From positions 1,161,501 through 1,225,500 of the forward strand of contig NZ_CP072648.1 in the NCBI RefSeq assembly GCF_018304825.1: 64,000 nucleotides of DNA. Reading direction: 5' to 3'. Below, piece after piece: positions 1-7,672 of the stretch. The position numbers and the translations under genes were made by a program. This DNA is from Chloracidobacterium validum. GTDB lineage: Bacteria > Acidobacteriota > Blastocatellia > Chloracidobacteriales > Chloracidobacteriaceae. Every line of letters starts with the position of its first letter. Positions within the stretch are counted from its first letter, which is position 1. The notes below the pieces were generated by a model. That model saw only the letters and a list, made by a program, of their open reading frames with translations. It was not told where the DNA came from and made no database searches.

Positions 1-540
1 CGCATTGTCCACGTAGGGAAGCATGCCCAGATTGTTGTTGGCGGCCAGCGCACCCACGTCAATGATCATGATGATGCCCCGCGCTGCCGCGTAGCTTTCC
101 ATGAACTTGAACACCTTTTCACGCAGTGGGTTGAGGATCGTTTGCTGCTCGCGCTCGATGTCGGCACGGAGGTCTTCATCCTTGCGCTTGTATTCCTTTT
201 CAAGCGCCAGTCCTTGCTCCTGAGCCTGCCGGCGAACTTCAACCGAAAGTTTTTCGTCCTGCACCTTCTGGCTCAACTCCTGCAACCGCTTACTGAGTGT
301 CTCTAGTTCAGTCGTGCGGGGCTTGAACTTGTCTTCCAACTTCTGCGCCTGCCGCCGGAACTCATCAATCTTTTCGCCAAACGCTAGGGTGTTGACGATG
401 ACAACCCGTCCCGTTGGAATGGATGTGGCCTTGGGTGGGGCAGCCGGTTGGGCAGTCCCCGTCGGGAGCGCTTGCGCCGAGGCTGTCGTAAAGCCTGCCG
501 CGACGACGGCAAGCGCCCAGAGCGGAAAAGAAAACTTCAT
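1..540 (-). CDS. skp: Skp/OmpH-family periplasmic chaperone, 3' end outside window
   Basis: The start codon is at 540 and 180 codons are visible without a stop, so the C-terminus lies beyond base 1. Residues 1-23 form a signal peptide ending in an ASA-Q type cleavage site. A Pro/Ala-rich stretch and a short beta segment (GRVVIVNT) follow, then a long charged heptad-like helix (about 58-150), as expected for the tentacle of Skp, and a return segment (GIIMIIDVGALAAN). In the family, Skp holds unfolded outer-membrane proteins in the periplasm, so a diderm cell is implied. The gene is divergent from the GYF-RDD array, and pieces of its antisense sequence reappear in the array spacers. Confidence 0.85.
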   Translation of the reverse strand, partial: MKFSFPLWALAVVAAGFTTASAQALPTGTAQPAAPPKATSIPTGRVVIVNTLAFGEKIDEFRRQAQKLEDKFKPRTTELETLSKRLQELSQKVQDEKLSVEVRRQAQEQGLALEKEYKRKDEDLRADIEREQQTILNPLREKVFKFMESYAAARGIIMIIDVGALAANNNLGMLPYVDNA

Positions 541-837
541 GATCTGTAGCAGTCCTTAGAAAGTTTGGCTGTGGTTGGTCGTGTCTTGCGCAAAACAGAG
601 CCGACTACGCCGCGTAGTGGCAGATGCGTCTCCCACCAGGGAAGTTTGCCATTATACGGATGCCCGGTCAGAACGCAATCCGATGGTTTGTTCCGTCAAT
701 CTGGCGCCATCTCAAACGTATATCGTTGACAGGGCAACTTAGTGCGTTACGATAGCCGCCTGTATCCGTAGATGAGGCCTTCCTCGCTCTGAATTGGGTA
801 TCGCGCGACCACTCTCCCAGAAAGGCATTTTTCCATC
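541..837. other. Divergent intergenic region between skp and the first GYF-RDD gene
   Basis: This 297-bp stretch separates two divergent genes and carries no credible ORF. It holds the plus-strand promoter at 726-753. A purine-rich AGAAAGG ribosome-binding site lies about 10 bases before the ATG at 838. I see no clear skp promoter on the minus strand by eye. Confidence 0.6.
726..753 (+). promoter_or_regulatory. Sigma-70-type promoter of GYF-RDD paralogue 1
   Basis: A consensus -35 box TTGACA (726-731) is followed by 16 bases and a -10-like TACGAT (748-753). The same layout (TTGACA, 16 bases, TACNRT) occurs before paralogues 2 and 3, and this recurrence is the main support. The predicted leader is about 80 bases. 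Confidence 0.6.
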
Positions 838-1614
838 ATGACCTGGCGTGTCGTCGTTCAAGGGCAGACCTATGAAACAAGCCTTGAAGAACTCAGGCAG
901 TGGGTTCAAGAGGGTCGGGTACTACCTACTGACCAGATTTTTCAGCCTGGCGTGGGCTGGGTTGCGGCTGGTCAGGTTGCCGACCTCCAGGCGTGGTTTC
1001 CACCTGGAGCGGCGACGCTCCCGCCTCCCGCCGGCTTTTCTGGAAGCACGCCAGGCGGTGGTGACCTGGCTTCGTCCCCCTATGCATCGTCTTACGCGCC
1101 TCATACGCCGCCCCTTGACCCTTACACCCCGGCTTACGGACAAGTTGGGGGGTACGGGCCGCCAATGGCAATCTCCTTTGGCAGCCCCGCCAGCCTTGGC
1201 AAGCGTTTCTTGGGTGCTTTCGTGGACGGATGCCTAACGATGCTTTGTAGCTTGCCCGGTATAATTCTTTACATGACCGCCATCGCCGCTGGGGTCCAGG
1301 ATGGCGGGAGCGTGCCGGCTGGTCGAGCCGCCGGAGGATACCTTCTCATCTACCTTGGCGCGATTGCTTACGGGCTGTTGTGCGCCTACATGCTCAGCAA
1401 GAGTGGCGCATCGCCGGGCAAAAAACTCGCCGGGACAGTGGTTCTGCGTGAAGATGGTCAGTATCTCACATTTGGCATGGCCATTCTGCGTGAGTTCCTC
1501 AAAAACGTTTTCAGCAACATTTGCTTCCTGCTCATTTTGTGGTTGCTGTTCGACTCAGAGCGCCAGCAACTCTATGACAAGGTGGTGCGGGCGAACGTGT
1601 ATGAAGCTTCCTGA
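838..1614 (+). CDS. GYF_2 + RDD membrane protein, paralogue 1
   Basis: 258 residues. Residues 1-55 resemble a GYF_2-type module (MTWRVVVQGQTYE, then LPTDQIFQPGVGWVAA). Residues 55-115 are a Pro/Gly/Tyr-rich linker. Residues 118-258 form an RDD domain, with an Arg and Asp in GKRFLGAFVDG, hydrophobic segments near 135-155, 168-188 and 225-240, and the signature SGASPGKKLAGTVV. RDD proteins are small polytopic membrane proteins, some with transport roles, and GYF_2 modules are predicted peptide-binding domains. The substrate is unknown. It has its own promoter and an AGAAAGG ribosome-binding site, and is the first of four tandem copies. Confidence 0.8.
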   Translation: MTWRVVVQGQTYETSLEELRQWVQEGRVLPTDQIFQPGVGWVAAGQVADLQAWFPPGAATLPPPAGFSGSTPGGGDLASSPYASSYAPHTPPLDPYTPAYGQVGGYGPPMAISFGSPASLGKRFLGAFVDGCLTMLCSLPGIILYMTAIAAGVQDGGSVPAGRAAGGYLLIYLGAIAYGLLCAYMLSKSGASPGKKLAGTVVLREDGQYLTFGMAILREFLKNVFSNICFLLILWLLFDSERQQLYDKVVRANVYEAS

Positions 1615-1985
1615 ATTTTGCCTATTTGCCTTGTTCACCGTCGGACCGCGCTACCCACGCTAGCAGGAGCGCCTGGTAATGCCATTTTGGTTCGATTTGT
1701 CGGTGGCTGAGCGCCGGCCGGCTCGAACGCCTCTGCGCTTTACCCAAGCGTTTTTGCGCCCTTCTGACTCGACCCTCTCAAACGCTTCCCAGCGTCTCCA
1801 GTCAGGACTCCAGCGCGCAATTGGATGGTTGTCCCCCGGCCCGGCGCGGGTTGGCAAGCGTGCTGTTGACAGGGCAGAGCAACGCACTACCATGACCGCA
1901 TCTGTGCATCGAGTCGTTTTCATCACCTTCAGCCTGGCGGCCGGCAAGCTTTGGGCACGGCATCCCTTTGAAAGGTTTTCCCGTC
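1615..1985. repeat. Array spacer 1: repeated 3' flank, degraded skp-like remnant and promoter
   Basis: The 371-bp spacer begins with a block (about 1615-1760) shared with spacers 2 and 3, including ACCCACGCTAGCA and TTTTGGTTCGATTTGT. After it, CTTCTGACTCGAC (1761-1773) starts a poor match to antisense skp, weaker than in spacers 2 and 3. A promoter copy follows at 1866. The short ORFs here have no conserved product and look non-coding. Confidence 0.7.
1866..1893 (+). promoter_or_regulatory. Promoter of GYF-RDD paralogue 2
   Basis: TTGACA (1866-1871), 16 bases, TACCAT (1888-1893). The -35 box and the next four bases (TTGACAGGGC) are identical to those before paralogue 1, so this is a duplicated promoter. 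Confidence 0.55.
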
Positions 1986-2714
1986 ATGACGTGGCGTGTC
2001 ATCGTTCACGGGCAGACTTACGAAACAGACCAGGAAGGACTCAAGCAATGGGTTCGGGAAGGACGGGTATTGCCCACCGATCAGGTGTTTCAGCCTGACG
2101 TTGGCTGGGTGACTGCCGGTCAGATGCCAGAACTCCAGACCTTGTTTTCCCCGGAAGCTATGGCCCCGCCATCCGCTGGCGACGTTCCTGGGGACGGAAT
2201 AGCTTCGTATGTATCCTCTGATGTGCCGTCCCCTGAACCCGACCTGGCGACTTACGGGCAAGCCAGGGGATATCCGCCGCCACAAATGTCAACCAAGATT
2301 GGTGATATTGCCGATCTTTGGAAACGTTTCCTGGCGGTGTTAGTGGATGGCTTTGTGATGATGTCCTCTGGTTTCCCCGGAGTCTTCATCCTCACCACCG
2401 TCAGGGATAGCTCACAAGTCGGGCGAATGACGGGGGGACTGACCATCATGTACCTTGGCCCGGTGATCTACTGGTTGTTGTGCGTTTACCTGCTCAGCAA
2501 GACTGGCGCATCGCCGGGCAAGAAGCTCGTCGGGATCGTCGTTCTACGCGACAATGGTCAATATCTGACGTTTGGCATGGCCCTGCTGCGTGAGATACTC
2601 AAAAGCGTTCTCGGCAACCTGTGCCTCGTGATCAATTTGTGGTTCCTTTTCGATTCAGAGCGCCGGCAACTGTATGACAAGGTGGTGCGGGCAAACGTAT
2701 ATGAAGCTTCCTGA
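1986..2714 (+). CDS. GYF_2 + RDD membrane protein, paralogue 2
   Basis: 242 residues from the ATG at 1986. That start is preferred over a TTG at 1968 because it gives the N-terminus MTWRVIVHGQTYE shared by all four copies and has a GAAAGG ribosome-binding site about 10 bases upstream. It has an N-terminal GYF_2-type module, a short Pro/Ser linker (about 55-100) and an RDD domain with WKRFLAVLVDG and SGASPGKK-like (TGASPGKKLVG) motifs. The C-terminus VVRANVYEAS matches paralogue 1. The linker is shorter and more acidic than in paralogue 1. Function is unknown beyond a predicted membrane location. Confidence 0.78.
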   Translation: MTWRVIVHGQTYETDQEGLKQWVREGRVLPTDQVFQPDVGWVTAGQMPELQTLFSPEAMAPPSAGDVPGDGIASYVSSDVPSPEPDLATYGQARGYPPPQMSTKIGDIADLWKRFLAVLVDGFVMMSSGFPGVFILTTVRDSSQVGRMTGGLTIMYLGPVIYWLLCVYLLSKTGASPGKKLVGIVVLRDNGQYLTFGMALLREILKSVLGNLCLVINLWFLFDSERRQLYDKVVRANVYEAS

Positions 2715-2851
2715 AATTTTGCCTATTTGCCTTGTTCACCGTCGGACCGGCGCCACCCACGCTAGCACGAGCGCCGGTAACGCCGTTTTGGTTCGATTTG
2801 TGGACTGACGCCGGCCTGAGCGCCTCTGCGCTTCACCCAGGCGTTTTTGTG

Positions 2852-2973
2852 CCTTCTGACTCGACTCCTCTGCAACCGCTTGCCCAGTGCCTTCGGTTCA
2901 GTCGTGCTAAGCTTGGAATCTACTGCCAGCGTTTGCGTTGGCGCCAACGCCGATCGTCAAGCCTGCCGCGATG
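2852..2973 (-). pseudogene. Fossil fragment of skp in spacer 2
   Basis: 2852-2907 aligns with intact skp at about 263-317, sharing TGCAACCGCTT, GTTCAGTCGTGC and intervening bases with scattered substitutions and a 2-base indel. 2955-2973 aligns with the skp signal-peptide coding region (AAGCCTGCCGCGA). The two pieces are in the same order as in skp but closer together, so an internal deletion is implied. No reading frame survives. Confidence 0.7.
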
Positions 2974-3047
2974 GCACCAGAGGACTTCTGAACACAATCG
3001 GAGAGTTGGGGTTACCAAGCCCGGCGCACGTCAGCAGGTAAGAAGTG

Positions 3048-3075
3048 TTGACAAGGGAAAAAGAAGTATTACCGT
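3048..3075 (+). promoter_or_regulatory. Promoter of GYF-RDD paralogue 3
   Basis: TTGACA (3048-3053), 16 bases, TACCGT (3070-3075). Spacing equals that before paralogues 1 and 2 although the spacer bases have diverged to an A-rich run, so the boxes appear to be conserved. Confidence 0.55.
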
Positions 3076-3189
3076 ACGCGCATTACCCAAAAGTAGCTTT
3101 TTTTTCGCCTACGGCTTTCAAGAGTTCCAGTGGCTAGGGAGCCTTGAGTGGAAACCTTTGAAAGGCTTTTTTTGAAAGGTTTTCTTAGT

Positions 3190-3939
3190 ATGACTTGGCG
3201 CGTCATCGTTCACGGGCAGACTTATGAAACCAACCAGGAAGAACTCAAGCAATGGGTTCGGGGAGGACGAGTATTGCCTACTGACCAGGTGTTTCGGCCT
3301 GACGTTGGCTGGGTGATTGCCAGTCAGATACCAGAACTCCAAAGCTGCTTTCCATCTAGGGTGATGCCACCACCACCTTTTGGAGGCATGCCTGGGAGTG
3401 GAATGGCTCCGTCACCCTATGCTGCGTCTTACACGCCGCCCCTGCCTTATGCTCCCTTATACGGACAAGCCGGGGGATACCTGCCACAGCCAATTGTACT
3501 TCGTACGCCTGCCAGTCTTGGAAGACGGCTGCTCGGTTCTCTGGTGGATACCTTTATATCCCTGTTCTTTACTTCCCTTGGTTGGCTCACGATTCTTATC
3601 GCCCTTGAGGCATCTGCCAGCCGTTCACGGTCGTCTACAGATGGGGACATGCTCATGGTTGGATGCTTCCTTCTTTTCCTTGGTGGGTTTGTTTACTTGC
3701 TTTTGAACTCTTACCTGATTAGTCGGAGCGGAGCGACAATTGGCAAAAAATTCGCCGGGACGGTCATTCTGCGTGACGACGGTCGGTATCTCTCATTCGG
3801 CAGGGCCTTGCTGCGTGAGCTTCTCAAAGGTGTTTTCGGCAACGCTTGCTTTTTGTTCAATTTGTGGTTGCTTTTCGATTCAGAGAACCAGCAGTTGTAT
3901 GACAAGGCAGTGCGGGCAAACGTGTATAAAGCTTCCTGA
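3190..3939 (+). CDS. GYF_2 + RDD membrane protein, paralogue 3
   Basis: 249 residues from the ATG at 3190. A GTG at 3148 would add 14 residues absent from the paralogues. The protein has a GYF_2-type module (MTWRVIVHGQTYE), a Pro/Tyr linker (about 55-105) and an RDD domain beginning ASLGRRLLGSLVDTF. This copy has diverged most in the membrane part: ISRSGATIGKKFAG replaces SGASPGKK, and the end is ANVYKAS. Its product is predicted to be polytopic. The intact frame amid decaying spacers suggests selection on the protein. Confidence 0.77.
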   Translation: MTWRVIVHGQTYETNQEELKQWVRGGRVLPTDQVFRPDVGWVIASQIPELQSCFPSRVMPPPPFGGMPGSGMAPSPYAASYTPPLPYAPLYGQAGGYLPQPIVLRTPASLGRRLLGSLVDTFISLFFTSLGWLTILIALEASASRSRSSTDGDMLMVGCFLLFLGGFVYLLLNSYLISRSGATIGKKFAGTVILRDDGRYLSFGRALLRELLKGVFGNACFLFNLWLLFDSENQQLYDKAVRANVYKAS

Positions 3940-4294
3940 ATTCGCCTGCTTGCTTTGGTTGCTTGGTTGCCGTCGGACCAGTGTCACCCACGCTAGCACG
4001 AGCGCCGGTAACGCCGTTTTGGTTCGATTTGTCGGTTGAGCGCCGGCCGGCTCAAGCGCCTCTCACGCCGGAAACGCTCACGGGTTCGTTTGCACTTTAC
4101 CCAAGCGTTTTTTCGCCTTCTGACTCGACTCCTCTGCAACCGCTTGCCCAGTGCCTTCGGTTCAGTCGCGCGGGGCGTGGACTGTTCTGCCAACGTTTGC
4201 GCTGGGCTAATACTGTCGTAAAGCCTGCCGCTTAATTTTTTTGAGCTATGGCCAGTCTGGTCAATGGCGCCCCCCCAGAAAGGTGCCTCTCTGT
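3940..4294. repeat. Array spacer 3: repeated 3' flank and skp remnant, promoter deleted
   Basis: The 355-bp spacer repeats the 3'-flank block (about 3960-4110), with an imperfect hairpin TTGAGC...GCTCAA at 4036-4055, and has the best preserved skp remnant (4112-4231). Similarity to the array leader stops after AAGCCTGCCG (4221-4230). The next segment, up to the AGAAAGG ribosome-binding site, is unrelated and lacks the TTGACA-N16-TACNRT promoter. Confidence 0.65.
4112..4231 (-). pseudogene. Fossil fragment of skp in spacer 3
   Basis: 4117-4175 aligns with skp at about 263-321. By hand I count about 48 identities over 58 aligned bases plus a 2-base indel. 4211-4230 is nearly identical to the skp signal-peptide coding region at 481-500 (CTGTCGTAAAGCCTGCCG). 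The middle of skp is missing. The copy is non-coding. Confidence 0.75.
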
Positions 4295-5056
4295 ATGACG
4301 TGGCGTGTCATAGTTGAAAGACAAAGCTATGAAACAAACCTTGAAGAACTCAAGCAGTGGGTTCGAGAAGGCCGGATACTGCCTACTGACCAAGTTTTTC
4401 AGCCTAGAGTTGGCTGGGTTGCGGCTGGTCAGGTCCTAGAACTCCAACCCTTGTTCTCCCCTGGGGAGTCCCCGCGGCCACCCTCCGGTGATATTCCTGA
4501 TGACGGAACGGCTCCATCACCCTATGCATCCTCTTACACGTCTTATGCACCACCGCCTAAACCCTATGCTCCAGCTTACGGGCAAGTCGCAGGGGGATAC
4601 CTGCCAGAAACGTCAATCGGGCATGGTGGCAGTGCTACCTTGCTGAAACGTTTCCTAAGTTATGTTGTGGATCAAGCGCTGATGTGGGTCTGTACTCTCC
4701 CCGGGCTTGCCATCCTCCGGAGCATCGAGGATGAATCCCAGGCTGGGCGGGGGATGGGAGGAGTTATCCTTATGTACCTTGGCTCATTTGCCTACTGGCT
4801 GGCGTGTGCTTACATGCTCAGCAAAAGTGGCGCATCACCGGGTAAAAAAGTCTTCAAACTAGTAGTTGTGCGCGATGATGGTAATTATCTCTCGTTTGGC
4901 AGGGCTATTCTGCGTGAAATGATCAAAGCCGCTTTACTCAACGTTTGCTTCTTTTTTGTACTTTTCAAAGTAGTCATTCATTGGTTGTTCTCCAATGAAG
5001 AGTACCGGCAGCTTTATGACAGGCTTGTGGGAGCGAACGTATATGAAGCTTCCTGA
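4295..5056 (+). CDS. GYF_2 + RDD membrane protein, paralogue 4
   Basis: 253 residues from the ATG at 4295, which has an AGAAAGG ribosome-binding site. A TTG at 4241 would add 18 residues not found in the paralogues. It has a GYF_2-type module (MTWRVIVERQSYE), a linker (55-105) and an RDD domain (LLKRFLSYVVDQ, SGASPGKKVFKLVVV). The end, VGANVYEAS, keeps the shared C-terminus. A 4-residue insertion near the last membrane segment (FKVVIHWLF) distinguishes it. No promoter like those of copies 1-3 is visible, so it may depend on read-through or a different promoter. Confidence 0.78.
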   Translation: MTWRVIVERQSYETNLEELKQWVREGRILPTDQVFQPRVGWVAAGQVLELQPLFSPGESPRPPSGDIPDDGTAPSPYASSYTSYAPPPKPYAPAYGQVAGGYLPETSIGHGGSATLLKRFLSYVVDQALMWVCTLPGLAILRSIEDESQAGRGMGGVILMYLGSFAYWLACAYMLSKSGASPGKKVFKLVVVRDDGNYLSFGRAILREMIKAALLNVCFFFVLFKVVIHWLFSNEEYRQLYDRLVGANVYEAS

Positions 5057-5104
5057 AATCCGCTTGCGCTCATCTGCTGTGGTCAGGGGCGGCGCCGGCG
5101 CGGC

Positions 5105-6088
5105 TTAGGTTTCTGGACCAAGGTTGGGTGGTTTGAGCGCATCCATCTGCCGGGTGCGTTTCCAGGCTCCAGCTTCGTCCGTTTCTGGCGGCTGTACGCG
5201 CTGATAAATAACGTCTTCATCAACTTCTGCCAGGGCTTGGTCAAAGGCTACCCGCAGGTCCAAAGCGGAGGCAAAGCGCCCGTCCGGGTCTTTGGCTAAA
5301 GCGCGAAGCGCAACCGAAGCCACGGCCTCTGGAAGATGCGGTCGCCGCAGGTGAAGCGGTGGCGGTTCACCGGCAATGTGCCGGGCCATGATGTACTGTG
5401 CCGGGCCGATAAATGGTGGACGCCCCGCAAGCATGCGGTAGAGCACCACGCCAAGACTATAAATATCACTGGCCGGCGTCAGGTCTTTTTCGCTGCACTG
5501 TTCGGGACTCATATATTCCGGCGTTCCAACCGCAAGACTTTCGGTTGAAATTTCAAAGTCGTCGCTTTCCCAGTCAAAAAGTGGCTTGGCAATGCCAAAG
5601 TCAAGGAGCGTGACGTGTTCGCGCCCCTCTGAGGTTTTGCTCAAAAAGATATTTCCGGGCTTCAGATCACGGTGGATGATACCGGCTTGGTGAATCACGG
5701 CGACGGCATCGCACAGGGGGGCGAGTATCGCCTGAATGCGTGTGAGTTCGAGCTGTCCAACATGGTCGAGTTCGTCGAGTAGCGTCCGCCCGTTGAGCCA
5801 CTGCATCACGAAATAGGTAATCCCATACGGCGTCTCGCCACGGTCATAAATTTCGATGATGTTTGGGTGGTGAATGGTCGCCAGGATTTGCATCTCGCGG
5901 CGAAACCGCAGAACGGCCTCGTGATACTTCCCAAACTCGTGCTGCGAGATTGACTTGATGGCAACCAGGCGATTGGTCTGAAGGTCTCGTCCCTGATACA
6001 CGGTCGCGCCCGCGCCGGTATGAATGCGCGTTAGGATTTCATATCGGCTGTCCAGTGTGACACCGACGAGCGCGCTGCCTGAGATCAT
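5105..6088 (-). CDS. Cytoplasmic Ser/Thr protein kinase (Hanks type)
   Basis: 327 residues, essentially one protein kinase domain. Visible are the Gly-loop GAGATVY (25-31), the ATP-anchoring Lys45 (AIK), helix-C Glu65, HRDLKPGN with catalytic Asp141 and Asn146, DFG Asp163, and an activation segment ending GTPEYMSPEQ. All catalytic residues are present, so it should be active. The short C-terminal tail (about 285-327) has no membrane segment, PASTA or TPR repeats, which points to a soluble cytosolic kinase. It is the last gene of the maeB > pcp > S66 > kinase run, 39 bases after the previous stop. Substrates are unknown. Confidence 0.88.
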   Translation of the reverse strand: MISGSALVGVTLDSRYEILTRIHTGAGATVYQGRDLQTNRLVAIKSISQHEFGKYHEAVLRFRREMQILATIHHPNIIEIYDRGETPYGITYFVMQWLNGRTLLDELDHVGQLELTRIQAILAPLCDAVAVIHQAGIIHRDLKPGNIFLSKTSEGREHVTLLDFGIAKPLFDWESDDFEISTESLAVGTPEYMSPEQCSEKDLTPASDIYSLGVVLYRMLAGRPPFIGPAQYIMARHIAGEPPPLHLRRPHLPEAVASVALRALAKDPDGRFASALDLRVAFDQALAEVDEDVIYQRVQPPETDEAGAWKRTRQMDALKPPNLGPET

Positions 6089-6127
6089 CGGTTGTCCCTC
6101 CCACGACAGATTAGCCCAAGGCTGAGG

Positions 6128-7048
6128 TCATGCCACGGCGGCTTCCGTCACGGTCAACGTGCCCGCGCGCGCATCGAGCGTCACCCGGACGCCGCATGGC
6201 AGCGTCCGATTGCCCACGTCGCTGTGCCCGCTGCGCCAACCGTAAATGGCCGGGACGCCCAGCGGGCGAATCAGGTCATGAATCACTTCTGCCAAGTGGT
6301 AACCCTGCTCCGCATGCTGGACACAGTCACTCATTTCACCAAAGACAAAACCGGCCACACGGTCAAGCTGCCCGGCGAGGTAAAGTTGTTGAAGCAAGCG
6401 GTCAATCTGGTAGGGCTTGGTTGCAGTATCTTCAAGAAACAGCACCGTGCCAGCCGTATCGAGCTGCCACGGTGTCCCGACCAGGGCCGCCACGAGCGAC
6501 AAACACCCACCAACCAGTACGCCACTCGCGTGGCCGCCGATTAATGTTTCAACATGCGGAGAAGTCAGCGTTCCGGCCGGCTGGGCGTCCATCGTCAGGC
6601 GACAAAATGAATCCCAGTCGTAGTGCGCTGTTCCGGCTGAAAAGTCTTTGGCAACCATCGGGCCGTGAAACGTCACGAGGCGACAAGCCCGCCACAGGAA
6701 CAGGTGCAATGCTGTCAGGTCACTGTAGCCGACAAAAATTTTGGGCTGCGCGCTCAGCCGCGCCGCATCGAGATGGGGCAGCAAGTGCATCGTGCCGTAG
6801 CCACCCCGCGCCGCAATCACGGCCTTGACTTCTGGATTCATCCAGATTTCGTGAAACTCGGCGAGCCGCCGTTGCAGGGTTCCGGCCGTGTAACGCGCTT
6901 TGGCTCCAATGTCCGCCCGGTGGATGACGCGAAAGCCGCGCCGTTCGAGTTCGCGGGTGCCAGCAGCCAGCCAGTCGAGCTTGACATTGCTGGCCGGTGC
7001 AATGACGCCAATGAGGTCGCCCGGTTTCAGAGCAGGTGGTTTGACCAT
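6128..7048 (-). CDS. LD-carboxypeptidase, peptidase family S66
   Basis: 306 residues. The family cleaves the L,D bond of the terminal D-Ala in muropeptide tetrapeptides (LdcA) or acts on related amides (MccF). The catalytic triad can be placed: Ser109 in VGYSD, Glu206 in LFLEDT and His275 in SGHSDVGN. RGGYG (81-85) and the C-terminal LPCGV also fit S66. No signal peptide is visible, which fits cytoplasmic murein recycling. It overlaps the 3' end of pcp by 22 bases, so translation is probably coupled. LdcA and MccF-like members cannot be separated by eye. Confidence 0.85.
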   Translation of the reverse strand: MVKPPALKPGDLIGVIAPASNVKLDWLAAGTRELERRGFRVIHRADIGAKARYTAGTLQRRLAEFHEIWMNPEVKAVIAARGGYGTMHLLPHLDAARLSAQPKIFVGYSDLTALHLFLWRACRLVTFHGPMVAKDFSAGTAHYDWDSFCRLTMDAQPAGTLTSPHVETLIGGHASGVLVGGCLSLVAALVGTPWQLDTAGTVLFLEDTATKPYQIDRLLQQLYLAGQLDRVAGFVFGEMSDCVQHAEQGYHLAEVIHDLIRPLGVPAIYGWRSGHSDVGNRTLPCGVRVTLDARAGTLTVTEAAVA

Positions 7049-7650
7049 ACGTCCTGTTCAGTTGTGTCGCGCAAGGTTTCAAGCAACCGCTCGACGGCGC
7101 GAAGCTGTGTGCTGAGGGGCAGTCCGGCACGTCCCAAGTCAGGCGTTGGCGGCAGGTGCACAAAACCGAAGCGGCACCGGCCGGGCTGCCGTTGGAGAGC
7201 ATACTGGACTTGGTAGAAAAGGTGATTACAAACGTACGTTCCGGCCGAATAGGAAATTTCAACCGGGATGTCCGCGGCCTTGAGCGCCTTTTCCATGTGG
7301 CGAATCGGCAGGGTTGTCCAGAGGGTCGGCGGTCCGTCAGGCACAATCGGCGTGTCGTAGCGCAGATTCCCGGCATTGTCCGGGCGGCTGAAATCATCGA
7401 GGTTGACTGCGACCCGTTCGAGTGAAACCACGGCGCGCCCGACCGCGAGGCCGAGCGCGAGGACCGCTGCCGGACGCTCCGCCTCAATCGCCTGTAGCAA
7501 GCGTGTGACGCAGGTCTCAGCGACGACCGGCAGCACAAACCGCATCACGTGCAGGCCGACCGGCGTATTGACGGTCAGGGCAACCGTTTCGGTCGGATTG
7601 ATGGGAAGCTGGTCAAATGGCTCAAAGCCGGTGACGAAGACCTTCAGCAT
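7027..7650 (-). CDS. pcp: Pyrrolidone-carboxylate peptidase (pyroglutamyl peptidase I, family C15)
   Basis: 207 residues from the ATG at 7650, which gives the typical start MLKVFVTGFEPF. Upstream in-frame codons run into an unrelated leader. The enzyme removes N-terminal pyroglutamate in the cytosol. The triad is visible: Glu78 (SLERVAVN), Cys141 (AGTYVCNH) and His165 (FVHLPPTP). Length is typical of C15. It starts 22 bases after maeB and overlaps the S66 gene, so the two peptidases probably belong to one operon. Confidence 0.92.
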   Translation of the reverse strand: MLKVFVTGFEPFDQLPINPTETVALTVNTPVGLHVMRFVLPVVAETCVTRLLQAIEAERPAAVLALGLAVGRAVVSLERVAVNLDDFSRPDNAGNLRYDTPIVPDGPPTLWTTLPIRHMEKALKAADIPVEISYSAGTYVCNHLFYQVQYALQRQPGRCRFGFVHLPPTPDLGRAGLPLSTQLRAVERLLETLRDTTEQDVWSNHLL

Positions 7651-7672
7651 GGCCGGTTGAGGTAACGCGCCT

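Larger units (their letters stand above)
2715..3189. repeat. Array spacer 2: repeated 3' flank, skp remnant and promoter
   Basis: The 475-bp spacer repeats the block seen after paralogue 1 (about 2715-2850). It then carries a decayed piece of antisense skp (2852-2973) and a promoter copy (3048-3075). The region around the ribosome-binding site is locally duplicated, with two GAAAGG copies at about 3158-3180 before the ATG at 3190. Confidence 0.7.

Noticed and set aside
314-559. 81-codon plus-strand frame over skp
   Set aside because: It is antisense to the signal-peptide part of skp and has no domain or ribosome-binding site.
2732-3175. 147-codon frame in array spacer 2
   Set aside because: It crosses the repeated flank and skp-fossil segments, is not preserved in the other spacers, and looks accidental.
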